Of a stretch of 64,000 nucleotides of DNA, positions 1-11,891 are shown in pieces. The number at the start of each line of letters is the position of its first letter. Position 1 is the stretch's first letter. This stretch comes from an uncultured Clostridia bacterium (lineage in GTDB: Bacteria; Bacillota; Clostridia; Christensenellales; Borkfalkiaceae). Made by a program: the position numbers and the translations under genes. The notes beneath the pieces were generated by a model, which was given only the letters and a program-made list of their open reading frames with translations, was not told the DNA's origin and made no database searches. The DNA lies in the NCBI GenBank assembly GCA_947589235.1, contig CANQAX010000003.1:1-64000 (forward strand), given 5' to 3'.

Positions 1-1
1 A

Positions 2-112
2 GGGCTCATTCTCGCGCACCCCGAGCTCTTCACCGACTACGAGATCGTCAAGGGCGGCATGGACGACGTGTTCCTCGCCGTCACGGGCAAGCGCGCCGAA
101 GGAGGAATGTAA
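2..112 (+). CDS. ABC transporter ATP-binding protein, C-terminal fragment (truncated by window start)
   Basis: Open frame GLILAHPELFTDYEIVKGGMDDVFLAVTGKRAEGGM*; typical DDVFL-type C-terminus directly upstream of an ABC-2 permease. Confidence 0.75.
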   Translation, partial: GLILAHPELFTDYEIVKGGMDDVFLAVTGKRAEGGM

Positions 113-113
113 C

Positions 114-1013
114 ATGACCAATACGTTTGTATCGCTCCGCGCCCTCATATCGCGCAACTGCAAGCTGTTTTTCAAGGACAAGGGGGTGTTTTTTCCCTCG
201 CTCATCACGCCGCTCATTCTCCTCTTTCTCTTCATCGCCTTCCTCGGAAACGTGTACCGCGAGTCCATCGAGTCGGCGCTCTCCGCCGTCTCCGTGACGG
301 CAGGGGAGGTGGAGAGCATCGCGAGCGGGTGGCTCGTCTCATCCCTCGTCGCGGTGTGCGCGGTCACCGTCGCCTTCACCGCCAACACCATCATGGTGCA
401 GGATAGGGCGGGCGGACAGGCGAACGACTTCTTCGTCTCGCCCGTGCCGCGCTCCGTCCTGTCGCTTGCCTACTTCGTCTCGACCTATCTCGTCACGGCG
501 GCGGTGTGCGGCGTCGCCTTTGCGGCGGGCTTTGTGTACATGGCGATTGCGGGGTGGCACCTCTCCGCCGCGGACTTCTTCCTTGCCCTTTCGGACATGC
601 TCGTCCTCGTCCTGTACGGGACGGCGCTCTCCGCCCTCGTCTGCTCGTTCTTGCGCACGCAGGGGGCGGTGGTCGCCATTCAGGCGACCGTCTCGGCGGC
701 GTACGGATTTCTCTGCGGCGCGTACATGCCCCTGTCCGGCATGGCGGAATGGCTGAAAAACACGCTCATGTGCCTGCCGGGAACGTACGGAACGGGGCTG
801 CTCCGCTCCCACCTCATGGACGGCGCGATCAGGGCGGTGAACGGGGGGAATCTTCCCGCCGAACTCATCGCGGGAGTGCGGGAGGGGTTCGACTGCGAGC
901 TCTTCTTCTTCGGCTCCGCCGTGCCCCAATGGGTGTGCTTTGTCGTGCCGCTGATCGCCTCTGCTCTCCTCATCGGTTTTTACGTCCTGTCCTCGTCGCG
1001 GAGGCGCACATAA
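114..1013 (+). CDS. ABC-2 type transporter permease
   Basis: 299 aa, six hydrophobic segments, ABC-2 family layout, next to the ATPase fragment. Confidence 0.85.
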   Translation: MTNTFVSLRALISRNCKLFFKDKGVFFPSLITPLILLFLFIAFLGNVYRESIESALSAVSVTAGEVESIASGWLVSSLVAVCAVTVAFTANTIMVQDRAGGQANDFFVSPVPRSVLSLAYFVSTYLVTAAVCGVAFAAGFVYMAIAGWHLSAADFFLALSDMLVLVLYGTALSALVCSFLRTQGAVVAIQATVSAAYGFLCGAYMPLSGMAEWLKNTLMCLPGTYGTGLLRSHLMDGAIRAVNGGNLPAELIAGVREGFDCELFFFGSAVPQWVCFVVPLIASALLIGFYVLSSSRRRT

Positions 1014-1126
1014 GCACCCGCGCGGAGATTTTTCGGAATTTTTTTCGGGAAAACGGTAACGGAATCGGAAAAGTGTGGTATGATACTGCATAATACGCCC
1101 CATGACGGAGCGAAAAAGGCAGCGGA

Positions 1127-3487
1127 ATGAAACAGACGAGCGATTTCGACCTGCTCCAACCGAAGAAACATGCCGACAGGGAATGGTACCTCGCCCTCCT
1201 CGACGAGGCGGCGCAGAATGCCTACGAACAGGCGCACCTGTCGGCGCTTCTCGTTGCGCTCAAGACGGTGTACATCTCCCGCTACCGCCGCCGCATTGCC
1301 GAGCTCAAGGCGGAGATCGCGGAGATCTCCTCGCGCGAGAACTACTCCGCCGCCGATTACAGCGAACTCGTCGCGAAGAACGCCGCGCTCGCCGCCGAGA
1401 ACAGAAAGCTGAACGGCTATAAGTGCTTCTTCTCGGAGCCCTACTTCGCCCGCATGGACATGCGCGGCGCCGATGGCGAATACACGAGCTTTTACATCGG
1501 GAAGAAGGGGGACGTCAACCTCGAGATCGTCGACTGGCGGGCGCCGCTCGCCGTGCGGTACTACCAGAAGAGCCGCGTCAACTTTGACATCAACGGGTTC
1601 GAGTACCGTACGGTGCTCCGCCGCGCTCTCTCCGTCAAGAACGGGAAGTTCCTCGAATACCGAAACGAATATCTCTCCCTTAAGGACGTGCTCACGCCCG
1701 AGGAGATCGGCGGGCGGGACGAGGAGATCCTCTTCGACCCCTACCTTCGGAGCATCATACGAAGCCGCAAGGACGACACGCGCGTCCGCGACATCATTCT
1801 GACCATTCAGGAGAAGCAGTTCGAGGTCGTCACCCGCCCCGAGCGAGAGAGCTTCGTTTTGCAGGGCTGTGCGGGGAGCGGAAAGACGATGATCCTTCTG
1901 CACCGCTTGAGCTATCTCATGTACAACAACGAGGCGCTGCGCCCGCGCGACGTGCTCGTCATCACCCCGTCCGTCGGGTTCAACGCCTTCATCGACGAGC
2001 TCTCCCAGACGCTCGAATTGCAGAAGGTGACCACTTCCACCATCCGCAGCTACTTCTTCCGCACCCTCAAAAACGAGGGGGTGGACATCGAGGAGCGCAC
2101 CAAGGGGGCGAGGGAGAGCGAGGAATACCTCTCCTTCGTCTATTCCCCGCGCTTCTGCGCCGAGGTGAAGAAGAAGGTCTCCAAGCTCTATGACGGCGTG
2201 CACGGGCTGTTTGCGGGGGAGGAGTGCCGCGAAGTCGCCGAGCGTCTCCTCGCCGATTGCAGGCGGCGGCAGGAGCTGTATCTGCGCGTGAAGAACGCCT
2301 CCGTGCGGGTACGGCGCGCCGTGCTCGGCGAGATGAAGGACGACAAGGACGGCGGGTTCTACTTCACGAAGCCCTTCCGCATGCTCATGAGCCACTTCGT
2401 CGCCGCAGAGGACTTCCTCTCGTACACCCTCGGCGAGGACACCCGCGCGCCGTACGCCTTTTTCCGCGACTTCATCGAGTTCTACCGCGCCGCCGCCTAT
2501 GCCGCGGCGAATGCCGACAAGGTCTTTTCGGGCGCGAGGGAGGACCTTGCGTCCCTTGCCGCCGCGGCGGAGCGGGAGATTGCCGACCTCAAGCGGTACC
2601 GCATCCGCGGGGCGGCGGGCGAGGCGTACACCTATGCCGAGCGCATCGCGCGGCGGGAGGAGCTCCTCTCCGAGATCGGGCGCATTGACGGCACAATTGT
2701 CGATATGGGGTGTGGAATCGAGCTCTTCAAGGAGTTCTTCGGGCTGCTCCGCGGGACGAAGGCATGTTCCGAGCTCGGGCGGTGCCGCTCCAAGGTGGAC
2801 CTCGCGCGGTGGCTGTACCGCGAGACGGTGAAGAGGGCAAAGAGCCGCTTCGGCATGCAGGGGCTCTTCCCCTCGGACGGGTACGCCATTTCGTACGTGC
2901 TCACCGAGGCGGGCTGCCGCCTCACGCCGCGCTATGGGCTCGTGTTCGTCGACGAGGGGCAGGACCTTTCGGAGGGGGAATATGACCTTCTCCGCCGCAT
3001 CCATTCGGACGCCGCCTTCAACGTGTTCGGCGACCTCAAGCAGAACATCACGCCGTGGCGGGGGATCGGGAGCTGGGACCGCCTCAACTGCCCCGTGTAT
3101 ACCCTCGACCAGAACTACCGCAACACCAACGAGATCGTCGACTTCGTCTCGGGCGTGCTCGAGGTGGACATGCGCGCCATCGGGCTGGGCGGCGCGCCCG
3201 TCGAACATCTCCCGTTGCGCAAGCTGAATGCCTTCTTCCGCGACAAGCAGGGGCTGAAGGCGGTCATCGCGCGCGAGGAATATCTCCCGCTCTTCGCAAA
3301 GCGGGGGTACCGCGCCCTCGGCGAGGACGGAAAGCTCACCGCGTCGCGCATCAACGTGATGACGGTGTACGAGAGCAAGGGGCTGGAATTTTCCGCCGTC
3401 GCCGTCTACGACAAGGGCATGACGGAAAACGAAAAATACATCGCATACACCCGCGCCCTGCGCGAGCTTGCGATCATCGGGGACTGA
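1127..3487 (+). CDS. UvrD/HelD-like superfamily 1 helicase (DNA helicase IV / RNAP-recycling HelD family)
   Basis: Walker A GCAGSGKTMILLHRL, VFVDEGQDLS, late motif VMTVYESKGLEF. Confidence 0.85.
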   Translation: MKQTSDFDLLQPKKHADREWYLALLDEAAQNAYEQAHLSALLVALKTVYISRYRRRIAELKAEIAEISSRENYSAADYSELVAKNAALAAENRKLNGYKCFFSEPYFARMDMRGADGEYTSFYIGKKGDVNLEIVDWRAPLAVRYYQKSRVNFDINGFEYRTVLRRALSVKNGKFLEYRNEYLSLKDVLTPEEIGGRDEEILFDPYLRSIIRSRKDDTRVRDIILTIQEKQFEVVTRPERESFVLQGCAGSGKTMILLHRLSYLMYNNEALRPRDVLVITPSVGFNAFIDELSQTLELQKVTTSTIRSYFFRTLKNEGVDIEERTKGARESEEYLSFVYSPRFCAEVKKKVSKLYDGVHGLFAGEECREVAERLLADCRRRQELYLRVKNASVRVRRAVLGEMKDDKDGGFYFTKPFRMLMSHFVAAEDFLSYTLGEDTRAPYAFFRDFIEFYRAAAYAAANADKVFSGAREDLASLAAAAEREIADLKRYRIRGAAGEAYTYAERIARREELLSEIGRIDGTIVDMGCGIELFKEFFGLLRGTKACSELGRCRSKVDLARWLYRETVKRAKSRFGMQGLFPSDGYAISYVLTEAGCRLTPRYGLVFVDEGQDLSEGEYDLLRRIHSDAAFNVFGDLKQNITPWRGIGSWDRLNCPVYTLDQNYRNTNEIVDFVSGVLEVDMRAIGLGGAPVEHLPLRKLNAFFRDKQGLKAVIAREEYLPLFAKRGYRALGEDGKLTASRINVMTVYESKGLEFSAVAVYDKGMTENEKYIAYTRALRELAIIGD

Positions 3488-3489
3488 AG

Positions 3490-4146
3490 ATGAAGGACGT
3501 GTTTTTGCTCGATCTCGACGATACCCTCCTCGACTTCCGCCGCGCGGAGCGGGAAAATCTCCGCATCACCCTCGGCGCCTATCGCATTTCCTTCACGGAG
3601 GAGCGGTACGCCCGCTTCCACGCCATCAACGACGCGCTCTGGAAGCAACTCGAGAGGGGGGAGATGACGCGGGAGAGGCTGAAGGAGCTGCGCTTTTCCC
3701 GCCTCTTTGAGGAGTTCGGGGTGAGGGCGGACGTTCCCGCCGTGGCGGCGACGTACTTTTCCAATTTCGAGGAGATCTGTTTCCCCTACGAAGGGGCGCG
3801 GGAATTTGTCCGCGCGCTCTCCCTCCGCGGGAGGGCATACCTCGTCACGAACGGGAGCTCGCGCATCCAGCGCAGGCACGTCGCGGCGGCGGGGCTCTCC
3901 CCCTACTTTGCGGACATGTTCATCTCGGAGGAACTCGGCTGCGACAAGCCGTCCATAGAGTACGCCCGCCGCGCGGAGGAGCGCATCGTGGGGTTCCGAA
4001 GGGAGCGCGCCGTATGGATCGGCGACAGCCCCACCTCGGACATGGTATGCGCAAATGCCGCGGGGATCGACTTTTGGCAATTTGACAGGGACGGCGATCC
4101 CGCGGCGCAGTATGCGGACATGCTCGCCCGTCTCGAAGATCAATGA
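3490..4146 (+). CDS. HAD family hydrolase (YjjG-like)
   Basis: N-terminal FLLDLDDTLLDF motif I, TNGSS motif II, WIGDSPTSD motif; ATG at 3490 after the HelD stop. Confidence 0.85.
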   Translation: MKDVFLLDLDDTLLDFRRAERENLRITLGAYRISFTEERYARFHAINDALWKQLERGEMTRERLKELRFSRLFEEFGVRADVPAVAATYFSNFEEICFPYEGAREFVRALSLRGRAYLVTNGSSRIQRRHVAAAGLSPYFADMFISEELGCDKPSIEYARRAEERIVGFRRERAVWIGDSPTSDMVCANAAGIDFWQFDRDGDPAAQYADMLARLEDQ

Positions 4147-4159
4147 GGAGATACGGAAG

Positions 4160-5437
4160 ATGGAACGGACGGACAGGGTATATGCCGCCTATGTCAGGAT
4201 TCTGAAGCGGGAGCTCGTCCCCGCGATGGGGTGCACCGAGCCCATCTCGCTCGCCCTGTGTGCGGCGAGGGCGCGCGACGTGCTCGGGCGCATGCCCGAA
4301 CGCGCGGAGGTGCTCGCGAGCGGGAACATCATCAAGAACGTGAAGAGCGTCGTCATTCCGCATGCGGGCGGCGCGAAGGGGCTGGAAGCGGCGGTCGCGG
4401 CGGGATTCGTCGCGGGGAAGTGGGAGCGCGGGCTCGAGGCGCTTTCGGAGGCGCCCGCGGGAACGGCGGAGGAAGTGGAAGAGCTCCTCTCCCGCATGAA
4501 GGTGAAAATTATGCCCGTCGAGAGTGGGCACGTGCTCGACATCACCGTCCGCGCCTTTGCGGGAACGGACGAGGCGAGCGTCCGCATTGCCGACCGCCAC
4601 ACGGGGTTCGTGCGCGTCGAGCGGAACGGCGACGTTCTCTTCGAGGAGGAAGTCGGCGAATGCGACGCCCCCTGCGAGGACGACGCCCTCCTCAACATGA
4701 AGGACATCGTCGGGTTCGCGCGGGAGGCGGACCTTGCCGACGTGCGGGAAGTCCTGTCCCGCCAAATCGAATACAACACCGCCGTCTCGGAGGAGGGTCT
4801 GCGCCGCCCGTACGGGGCGAACATCGGAAAGGTGCTCCTCTCCGCCTACGGCGACGACATCCGCACCCGCGCCAAGGCGAGCGCGGCGGCGGGCTCGGAC
4901 GCCCGCATGAACGGCTGCGAACTGCCCGTCGTCATCAATTCGGGGAGCGGCAATCAGGGCATGACGACCTCCCTTCCCGTCATCGAGTACGCCCGCGAGA
5001 GGGGGGCGGGGGAGGACATGCTGTACCGCGCCCTCATCGTCTCCAACCTCACCGCCGTCCACTTGAAGTCGGGGATCGGCGCGCTCTCCGCCTACTGCGG
5101 CGCCGTGAGTGCGGGCGCGGCGGCGGGCGCGGGCATCGCCTTCCTCTGCGGCGGCGACCTCGCCTGTATCTCGCACACCGTCACCAACGCGCTCGCCATC
5201 ACCTCGGGCATCGTGTGCGACGGGGCGAAGGCGTCCTGCGCGGCGAAGATCTCCGCGGCGGTGGACGCGGGCATCTTCGGGTACGAGATGTACCGCCGCG
5301 GGCAGAACTTCTACGGGGGAGACGGCATCGTCTCCGATGCCGTCGAGCGGACCATCGGCAACGTGGGAAGGCTCGGGCGGGAGGGCATGCGCGAGACCGA
5401 CCGCGAGATCCTCACCATCATGACCTGCTTCGACTGA
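4160..5437 (+). CDS. L-cysteine desulfidase / UPF0597-like (serine dehydratase alpha-like) protein
   Basis: VPAMGCTEPISLALCAARA and SGSGNQGMTTSLPV motifs. Confidence 0.8.
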   Translation: MERTDRVYAAYVRILKRELVPAMGCTEPISLALCAARARDVLGRMPERAEVLASGNIIKNVKSVVIPHAGGAKGLEAAVAAGFVAGKWERGLEALSEAPAGTAEEVEELLSRMKVKIMPVESGHVLDITVRAFAGTDEASVRIADRHTGFVRVERNGDVLFEEEVGECDAPCEDDALLNMKDIVGFAREADLADVREVLSRQIEYNTAVSEEGLRRPYGANIGKVLLSAYGDDIRTRAKASAAAGSDARMNGCELPVVINSGSGNQGMTTSLPVIEYARERGAGEDMLYRALIVSNLTAVHLKSGIGALSAYCGAVSAGAAAGAGIAFLCGGDLACISHTVTNALAITSGIVCDGAKASCAAKISAAVDAGIFGYEMYRRGQNFYGGDGIVSDAVERTIGNVGRLGREGMRETDREILTIMTCFD

Positions 5438-5446
5438 ATCCGAAAA

Positions 5447-5481
5447 AAACGAGAGCCGTGCACGGGGCACGGCTCTCGTTT
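5447..5481. terminator. Bidirectional intrinsic terminator
   Basis: 15-bp perfect stem AAACGAGAGCCGTGC / GCACGGCTCTCGTTT with A/T tracts on both sides, between convergent genes. Confidence 0.9.
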
Positions 5482-5490
5482 TTGCTTCTC

Positions 5491-6036
5491 TTAATAGTTT
5501 TCTTTCTTGACTTCAAAGTAGCTCTGCGGGTGGTTGCACACGGGGCAGACCTCGGGCGCCTTCGTCCCCACGACGATGTGCCCGCAATTCCTGCATTCCC
5601 ACACCTGCACGCCGCTCTTCTCGAACACCTGCTTCGCCTCGACGTTGTGAAGGAGGGCGCGGTAGCGCTCCTCATGCGCCTTCTCGATGGCGGCGACGCC
5701 GCGGAACTGCTTCGCGAGGTCGTGGAACCCTTCCTCGTCCGCCTCCCGCGCCATGCGCTCGTACATGTCCGTCCATTCGGCGTTTTCGCCCTCGGCGGCG
5801 GCGAGGAGATTTTCCTCCGTCGTCCCGAGCTCGCCGAGCGCCTTGAACCACAGCTTGGCGTGCTCCTTTTCGTTGTCCGCCGTCTTCAAGAAGAGCTCCG
5901 CGATCTGCTCGTAGCCCGCCTTCTTCGCGACGGACGCGAAGTAGGTGTACTTGTTTCTCGCCTGCGATTCGCCCGCGAACGCCTCGCGCAGGTTCTTCTC
6001 CGTCTTTGTGCCCGCATAGGGATTCTTGTTTGCCAT
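5491..6036 (-). CDS. Rubrerythrin
   Basis: [15 protein letters not shown] diiron motif and C-terminal rubredoxin-like CRNCGHIV...CPVCNHP. Confidence 0.93.
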   Translation of the reverse strand: MANKNPYAGTKTEKNLREAFAGESQARNKYTYFASVAKKAGYEQIAELFLKTADNEKEHAKLWFKALGELGTTEENLLAAAEGENAEWTDMYERMAREADEEGFHDLAKQFRGVAAIEKAHEERYRALLHNVEAKQVFEKSGVQVWECRNCGHIVVGTKAPEVCPVCNHPQSYFEVKKENY

Positions 6037-6167
6037 GACAAACCTCCGTCTTTGGATTTGGGAAAATCATATCACAAACGGCGGCGCATGTCAAGAACTT
6101 CTTTCGCCCGCACGGGAACATTTTTGTGCGGAGCCGCCCCGAAAACCACTATATACGGCGAAAACAC

Positions 6168-6196
6168 TTGCAATCGACCTCAAAATGTAGTATAAT
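6168..6196 (+). promoter_or_regulatory. Sigma70-type promoter for the topoisomerase-phosphonate gene string
   Basis: TTGCAA - 17 nt - TATAAT, upstream of ATG 6230. Confidence 0.6.
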
Positions 6197-6229
6197 AAAA
6201 TCGGATTTTTACGGGATCGAGAGGTATTC

Positions 6230-8299
6230 ATGGAAGAGAGACATTACGACGCGAGCGACATCACCATTCTCGAAGGGCTGGATGCCGTCCGTCTCCGCCC
6301 CGGCATGTACATCGGGTCGACGGGGCAGAGGGGGCTCCACCACATCCTTTGGGAGATCGTCGACAACGCCATCGACGAGGCTGCGAACGGCTTCGCCGAC
6401 AAGATAGACGTCCGCATCTACAAGGACGGGAGCGCGTCCGTCGAGGACAACGGGAGGGGGATCCCCACCGATATCCACCCCAAGACGAAGGTCTCGGGCG
6501 TCGAGGTCGTGTTCACCCAGCTGCACGCGGGCGGAAAGTTCGACGAGCACAACTATTCCTTTTCGGGCGGGCTCCACGGCGTGGGCGCCTCGGTCACCAA
6601 CGCGCTCTCGAAGTGGCTGAACGTGCGCGTCTTTAAGGACGGAAAGACGTGGGAGATGGGCTTCCGCTCCTACTTCGACAAGCAGAAAAACAAGTACGAG
6701 TCGGGCGTCCCGACAGGACCGCTCACAGACATGAAGCAGCGCACCAAGCGGCACGGCACCTTCGTGCACTTCATGCCCGACGACGCGGTGTTCACCACCG
6801 TGAATTACGACAGGGAGACGGTCAAGCGCCGCCTCAACGAGCTCGCCTTCCTCAACAAGGGGCTCTCCATCACCTTCACCGACGAGCGCATCACCCGCAA
6901 CGAGTACCTCGCGGAGGGGAGCGGGGAGGAGGAAGAGGAGTCCCGCCAGCTCGACCTCATGGGGGCGACGGAGCCCTACTCCGTCACCTACCGCTACGAG
7001 GGCGGCATTGCCGACTTCGCGCTGTACCTCACCGACGGCAAGACGAGGCTGTACCAGAAGCCGCTCTACTACCGCGGCGAACGGGACGGCATTCTCATCG
7101 AGTTCGCCATCCAGCACACCACCGACTTCACGGAGAGCCTCTTCTCCTTCGTCAACAACATTCCCACCCCCGACGGCGGCTTCCACGAGGCGGGCTTCCG
7201 CGCGGGCATCACCCGCATGCTCAACGACTACGCCCGCGACAACAAGCTCATCAAGGACAAGGACCCGAACTTCCTCGGCGACGACTTCCGCGAGGGGCTC
7301 ACCGCGGTGCTCTCCATCAAGATGAAGAACGTGCAGTTCGAGGGGCAGACGAAGAACAAGCTCGGCAATCCCGAGGCGCGCGTGCCCGTCGAGTCGGTCA
7401 CGGTGGAGGGGCTGCGGGCGCTCGCCGCCGAGCCCAAGCTCCGCCGCTCCTTCGAGGAGATGATCAAGAAGGCGCAGGGCGCGGCAAAGGTGCGCGTCGC
7501 GGCGCGGCAGGCGAAGGACAACGCGCGGGCGAAGAACAGCATCGACAATCTCATGCTCGTCGGCAAGCTCGCGGCGTCCACGGGCAAGAAGCCCGAGCTC
7601 AACGAGCTGTTTATCGTCGAGGGCGACTCCGCGGGCGGAACGGCGAAGCAGGCGCGGATCCGCCAGTTTCAGGCGATTCTCCCGCTCAAGGGAAAGCCTT
7701 TGAACGTCGAGAAGAAGCGGCTCGATCAGGTGCTCGCGAACGAGGAGCTCCGCACGCTCATCTCGGCGCTCGGCGCGGGGATCGGCAACGACTTCAACCT
7801 CGACAAGATCAACTACCACAAGGTCATCATCCTCTCCGATGCCGATCAGGACGGCTTCCATATCCGCTGTATCCTGCTCACCTTCTTCTTCCGCTACATG
7901 CGCCCGCTCATCAACGCGGGGCACGTGTACATCGGCATGCCGCCCCTCTACAAGGTGTACAAGCAGAACGGCTCCGCCGAGGAATACGCCTACGACGACG
8001 CCGAATTGCAGGAGAAGATCGACAAGGTCGGGCGCGGGTATCTCATCCAGCGGTACAAGGGCTTGGGCGAGATGAGCGCCGACCAGCTCTGGACGACGAC
8101 GATGGACCCCATGCGCCGCAACCTCACGCAGGTCACCATCGAGGACGCCGTCGCCGCCGAGGACATGATCACCACCCTCATGGGCGATAAGGTGGAGGGG
8201 CGCAAGGAATTTTTGAACCGCAACGCGAATTTCAACAAGCAGGATTCGTTCATGGACCGCGTCAAGGCGAGAAAGGAGGGCGGCAATGAGGAAGAATGA
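6230..8299 (+). CDS. Type IIA DNA topoisomerase subunit B (ParE/GyrB)
   Basis: [57 protein letters not shown] motifs. Confidence 0.95.
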   Translation: MEERHYDASDITILEGLDAVRLRPGMYIGSTGQRGLHHILWEIVDNAIDEAANGFADKIDVRIYKDGSASVEDNGRGIPTDIHPKTKVSGVEVVFTQLHAGGKFDEHNYSFSGGLHGVGASVTNALSKWLNVRVFKDGKTWEMGFRSYFDKQKNKYESGVPTGPLTDMKQRTKRHGTFVHFMPDDAVFTTVNYDRETVKRRLNELAFLNKGLSITFTDERITRNEYLAEGSGEEEEESRQLDLMGATEPYSVTYRYEGGIADFALYLTDGKTRLYQKPLYYRGERDGILIEFAIQHTTDFTESLFSFVNNIPTPDGGFHEAGFRAGITRMLNDYARDNKLIKDKDPNFLGDDFREGLTAVLSIKMKNVQFEGQTKNKLGNPEARVPVESVTVEGLRALAAEPKLRRSFEEMIKKAQGAAKVRVAARQAKDNARAKNSIDNLMLVGKLAASTGKKPELNELFIVEGDSAGGTAKQARIRQFQAILPLKGKPLNVEKKRLDQVLANEELRTLISALGAGIGNDFNLDKINYHKVIILSDADQDGFHIRCILLTFFFRYMRPLINAGHVYIGMPPLYKVYKQNGSAEEYAYDDAELQEKIDKVGRGYLIQRYKGLGEMSADQLWTTTMDPMRRNLTQVTIEDAVAAEDMITTLMGDKVEGRKEFLNRNANFNKQDSFMDRVKARKEGGNEEE

Positions 8300-10724
8300 A
8301 TTGCCCGAGGAGCCCAAGGGCACGCTGTACGTCACCCCGCTTGAAGAGGTGCTGCCGAACTCCATGCTCCCGTATGCGGAGTTCGTCATTCTCGACAGGG
8401 CGCTCCCCCGCGTCGAGGACGGTCTGAAGCCCGTGCAGAGGCGCATTCTCTATACGATGTACGAGATGGGGCTCATGCCCGACAAGCCGCACAAAAAGTC
8501 GGCGCGCATCGTCGGCGATTGCATGGGCAAATACCACCCCCACGGCGACAGTTCGGTGTACGACGCGATGGTCCGCATGGCGCAGGACTTCAACATGGGC
8601 AGGACGCTCGTGAACGGGCACGGGAACTTCGGCTCGGTGGACGGCGACCCCGCCGCCGCCATGCGCTATACCGAGGCGCGGCTCGAGCCGCTCGCCTTGG
8701 AGCTCCTGCGCGATCTCGACAAGAACACCGTCTCCTTCTCCCTCAACTTCGACGACTCCTTAAAGGAGCCCGACATGCTGCCGGGGCGGTTCCCCAACCT
8801 CCTCGTGAACGGCGCCTCGGGCATCGCGGTGGGGCTCGCCACCAACATTCCGTCGCACAACCTCGGCGAGTGTATCGACGGCGTCGTGGCATACATCGAC
8901 AACCCGCGCATCAAGCTCGACGAGATGATGAAGTACATTCCCGCGCCCGACTTCCCGACGGGGGGATACATCATCGCGGGCGAACTCCACGAGGCGTACC
9001 GCACGGGCAAGGGCAGAATCATCCTTCGCGCCAAGGTGCGCGTCGAGGAGGGGGACGGCGACCGCAAGAACATCGTCATCACCGAACTTCCCTATCAGGT
9101 CAACAAGGCGAACTTGCTCCGCCGCATTGCCGAGCTCCGCGAGGAGAAGAAGGAGGAGCTCGCCGCCGTCTCGAAGGTGACGGACGAGAGCGACCGCTCG
9201 GGCATGCGCGCCGTCGTCGAGGTGCGCGGCGAGAATGCCGACATTCCCCGCATTCTCTCCACCCTATACAAGTATACCGACCTCGAGGTCTCCTTCGGCA
9301 TGAACATGGTCGCCATCGCGGGCGGGAAGCCCGTCCTCTTGGGGCTCATGGATATCATCCGCTACTACGTCGAGTACCAGCGGGAGGTCGTGCTTCGCCG
9401 CACGCGGTTCGACCTCGGGCAGGCGAAGGAGCGGTGCCATATCCTCGAGGGGCTCATCGTCGCCGTGCGCAACATCGATGAGGTCATCCGCATCATCAAG
9501 GGAGCCGAGTCGACGGCGGACGCGCGCGAACAGCTCAAGAAGCGGTTCGATCTCTCCGAGCGGCAGGCACAGGCGATCCTCGACTTGCGCCTCGCCCGCC
9601 TCACCAAGCTCGAGGTGTTCAAGCTCGAGGAGGAACTCAAAAATCTCAAGGCGCTCATCGAGGAGCTCACCGCCATCGTGAACAGCAACCGCAGGCAGCT
9701 GCTCGTCGTGCGGGAGGAACTCCTCGACATCAAGAAGCGGTACCGCACGCCCCGCCGCTCCACCCTCGTCTACAATGCCGAGGAGGCGGACGCCGAGCGC
9801 GCCGACGTGCGCGGTCCCGGGGCGCCTTCCTTCCTCTGTATCTCGGCGGACGGCAAGCTGAAGTGCATCTCCGAAAAGAACTTCAACCAGTCCAATAAGG
9901 CGCTCTCCGATTCCTCGCGGAAGAGTTCGGTGCTCGTCTCCATGCTCCCCATCCGCTCGGACGAGCAGGCGCTCGTGTTCACCGACAGGGGAAATTGCTA
10001 CCGCCTGTATGCCGAGCAGTGCATGTGCAAGTTCTCGGACGCGGGGCATGCGCTCGGCTCCCTCTTCGAGGACGCCGAAAAGGGGGAGACCCCCGTCGCC
10101 GTGCTCCGCGCGGAGGGGAACGGGAACCTCCTCTTCGTCACCCGCAAGGGCATGCTGAAGAAGACGGCGTGGAGCGAATATGCGGTCGCGAAGTCCGCCT
10201 TTCAGGCGATCCGCTTGAGCGACGGCGACGCGGTGCTCACCGTGGAGCAGGACGCCGAGGAGGAGGGGACGACGATGTTCTTCGTCTCCCGCAGGTGCAT
10301 GTGCGCGAACGTGAAGAAGGACGACATTCCCCTGCAGGGCAGGATCGCGGGCGGCGTGCGCGGCATGAATCTCGCGGACGGCGACGAGCTCGTGTTCTTC
10401 GTCCAGTTCTGCGAGGAGGGCGAGATCATCGTCGCGACGAGTTCGGGTCGGTTCAAGCGGGTCATCGCCGCCAACGTCGAGGAATATAAGCGCAACTGCA
10501 AGGGCGTCCGCATCTCCGACCCCAAGCAGGAGAGCGTCATCTTCGCGGGCTACGTCACCATGCCGTACTACCTTGCCGTGCTCACCGAGGACGGCGGCAT
10601 GAAGGAGCTCTCGAGCGAGGATCTTCCCATCGACGCCGCAAACACGCGCGGCAGGACGCTGAAGGGCATCAAGTGGAAGGCGAAGGAGATCTATCCGATG
10701 AAATACCGCCCCGTAGAGGAGTGA
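8286..10724 (+). CDS. Type IIA DNA topoisomerase subunit A (ParC/GyrA)
   Basis: [34 protein letters not shown] region; 14-bp overlap with subunit B; C-terminal beta-pinwheel-like repeats. Confidence 0.95.
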   Translation: MRKNELPEEPKGTLYVTPLEEVLPNSMLPYAEFVILDRALPRVEDGLKPVQRRILYTMYEMGLMPDKPHKKSARIVGDCMGKYHPHGDSSVYDAMVRMAQDFNMGRTLVNGHGNFGSVDGDPAAAMRYTEARLEPLALELLRDLDKNTVSFSLNFDDSLKEPDMLPGRFPNLLVNGASGIAVGLATNIPSHNLGECIDGVVAYIDNPRIKLDEMMKYIPAPDFPTGGYIIAGELHEAYRTGKGRIILRAKVRVEEGDGDRKNIVITELPYQVNKANLLRRIAELREEKKEELAAVSKVTDESDRSGMRAVVEVRGENADIPRILSTLYKYTDLEVSFGMNMVAIAGGKPVLLGLMDIIRYYVEYQREVVLRRTRFDLGQAKERCHILEGLIVAVRNIDEVIRIIKGAESTADAREQLKKRFDLSERQAQAILDLRLARLTKLEVFKLEEELKNLKALIEELTAIVNSNRRQLLVVREELLDIKKRYRTPRRSTLVYNAEEADAERADVRGPGAPSFLCISADGKLKCISEKNFNQSNKALSDSSRKSSVLVSMLPIRSDEQALVFTDRGNCYRLYAEQCMCKFSDAGHALGSLFEDAEKGETPVAVLRAEGNGNLLFVTRKGMLKKTAWSEYAVAKSAFQAIRLSDGDAVLTVEQDAEEEGTTMFFVSRRCMCANVKKDDIPLQGRIAGGVRGMNLADGDELVFFVQFCEEGEIIVATSSGRFKRVIAANVEEYKRNCKGVRISDPKQESVIFAGYVTMPYYLAVLTEDGGMKELSSEDLPIDAANTRGRTLKGIKWKAKEIYPMKYRPVEE

Positions 10725-10751
10725 CCGTCCGCACGGCGGAAAGGAGAGAAC

Positions 10752-11891
10752 ATGAACATCAAGCGAAACATCCTGTTGAACCCGGGTCCGTCCACGACGA
10801 CGGACACCGTAAAACTGGCGCAGGTCGTCCCCGACATCTGCCCGCGGGAAAGAGAATTTGCGGGCATGATGAAGGGGATCCGCGAGGACCTCGTGCGGAT
10901 CGTGCACGGAAAGCAGGAGGAGTACACGGCGGTGCTGTTCTGCGGGAGCGGGACGATCAACATCGACATCTGCCTCAATTCGCTGCTGCCCGCGGGGAAG
11001 AAGATCCTCATTCTGAACAACGGCGCCTACAGCACGCGGGCGGCGGAGGTCTGCGCCTACTACGGCATGCCGCACGTCGACCTCAAATTCCCCATCGATG
11101 AGCTGCCCGACCTGAAGCAGGCGGAGGACGTCCTGAAGAGCGGGGAGATCGCGCTCGTCTACACGACGCACAACGAGACGGGAACGGGAATTTTGAACCC
11201 CATCCGTGAAATCGGGGCGCTCGCACACCGCTACGGGGCGCTCTTTGTCGTGGACACGACTTCCACCTATGCGATGCGTCCCATCAACGTGTATGAAGAT
11301 AACATCGACTTCTGCATGGCGTCGGCGCAGAAGGGGATCATGGCGATGGCGGGGCTCTCGTTCATCGTCGGTCGGCGCGCCGCCATCGAGGCGAGCAAGG
11401 ACTATCCGAAGCGCTCGTACTATTGCAATCTGTACCTTCAATACGACTTCTTTGAAAAGACGGGAGAGATGCACTTCACGCCGCCCGTGCAGACCATCTA
11501 TGCGGCGAAGCAGGCGCTCAAGGAGTACTTCGCGGAGGGCGAAGCCGCAAAGTGGGCGCGGCACACGCGGGTATTCGAGGCAATTCACAGGGGGCTCGCG
11601 GAGCTCGGCTTCCGCAATGTCATCAAGAGGGAACTTCAGGCGGGGCTCGTCGTCTCCGCCATCTATCCCGACGACCCGAATTGGGACTTCGGGAAGGTCC
11701 ACGACTACTGCTACGAGCGCGGGTTCACCATCTATCCCGGCAAGATCTCGACGACGAACACCTTCCGCCTGTGCGCGCTCGGCGCCATCGACGAGAAGGA
11801 CATCGAGGACTTCTTTGCGGTATTCCGCGAGGCATTGGAGAGGACGGGGGTGACCATTCCCGTCGTGTACCGCGGCGGGGGGAAGGCATGA
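10752..11891 (+). CDS. phnW: 2-aminoethylphosphonate:pyruvate transaminase-like class V aminotransferase
   Basis: LLNPGPSTTTDTVK N-terminus, VDTTSTYAMRP, ASAQKGIMAMAGLSF (PLP lysine), followed by PEP mutase and phosphonopyruvate decarboxylase genes. Confidence 0.85.
   Translation: MNIKRNILLNPGPSTTTDTVKLAQVVPDICPREREFAGMMKGIREDLVRIVHGKQEEYTAVLFCGSGTINIDICLNSLLPAGKKILILNNGAYSTRAAEVCAYYGMPHVDLKFPIDELPDLKQAEDVLKSGEIALVYTTHNETGTGILNPIREIGALAHRYGALFVVDTTSTYAMRPINVYEDNIDFCMASAQKGIMAMAGLSFIVGRRAAIEASKDYPKRSYYCNLYLQYDFFEKTGEMHFTPPVQTIYAAKQALKEYFAEGEAAKWARHTRVFEAIHRGLAELGFRNVIKRELQAGLVVSAIYPDDPNWDFGKVHDYCYERGFTIYPGKISTTNTFRLCALGAIDEKDIEDFFAVFREALERTGVTIPVVYRGGGKA

Noticed and set aside
980-3208. 742-aa minus-strand ORF
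   Set aside because: Antisense to the HelD-like helicase, which has intact motifs.
4231-6195. 654-aa + strand ORF overlapping the desulfidase and rubrerythrin genes
   Set aside because: Arg/His-rich out-of-frame translation; crosses a strong terminator.
9264-11702. 812-aa minus-strand ORF
   Set aside because: Antisense to topoisomerase A and phnW-like genes; GC-bias artefact.
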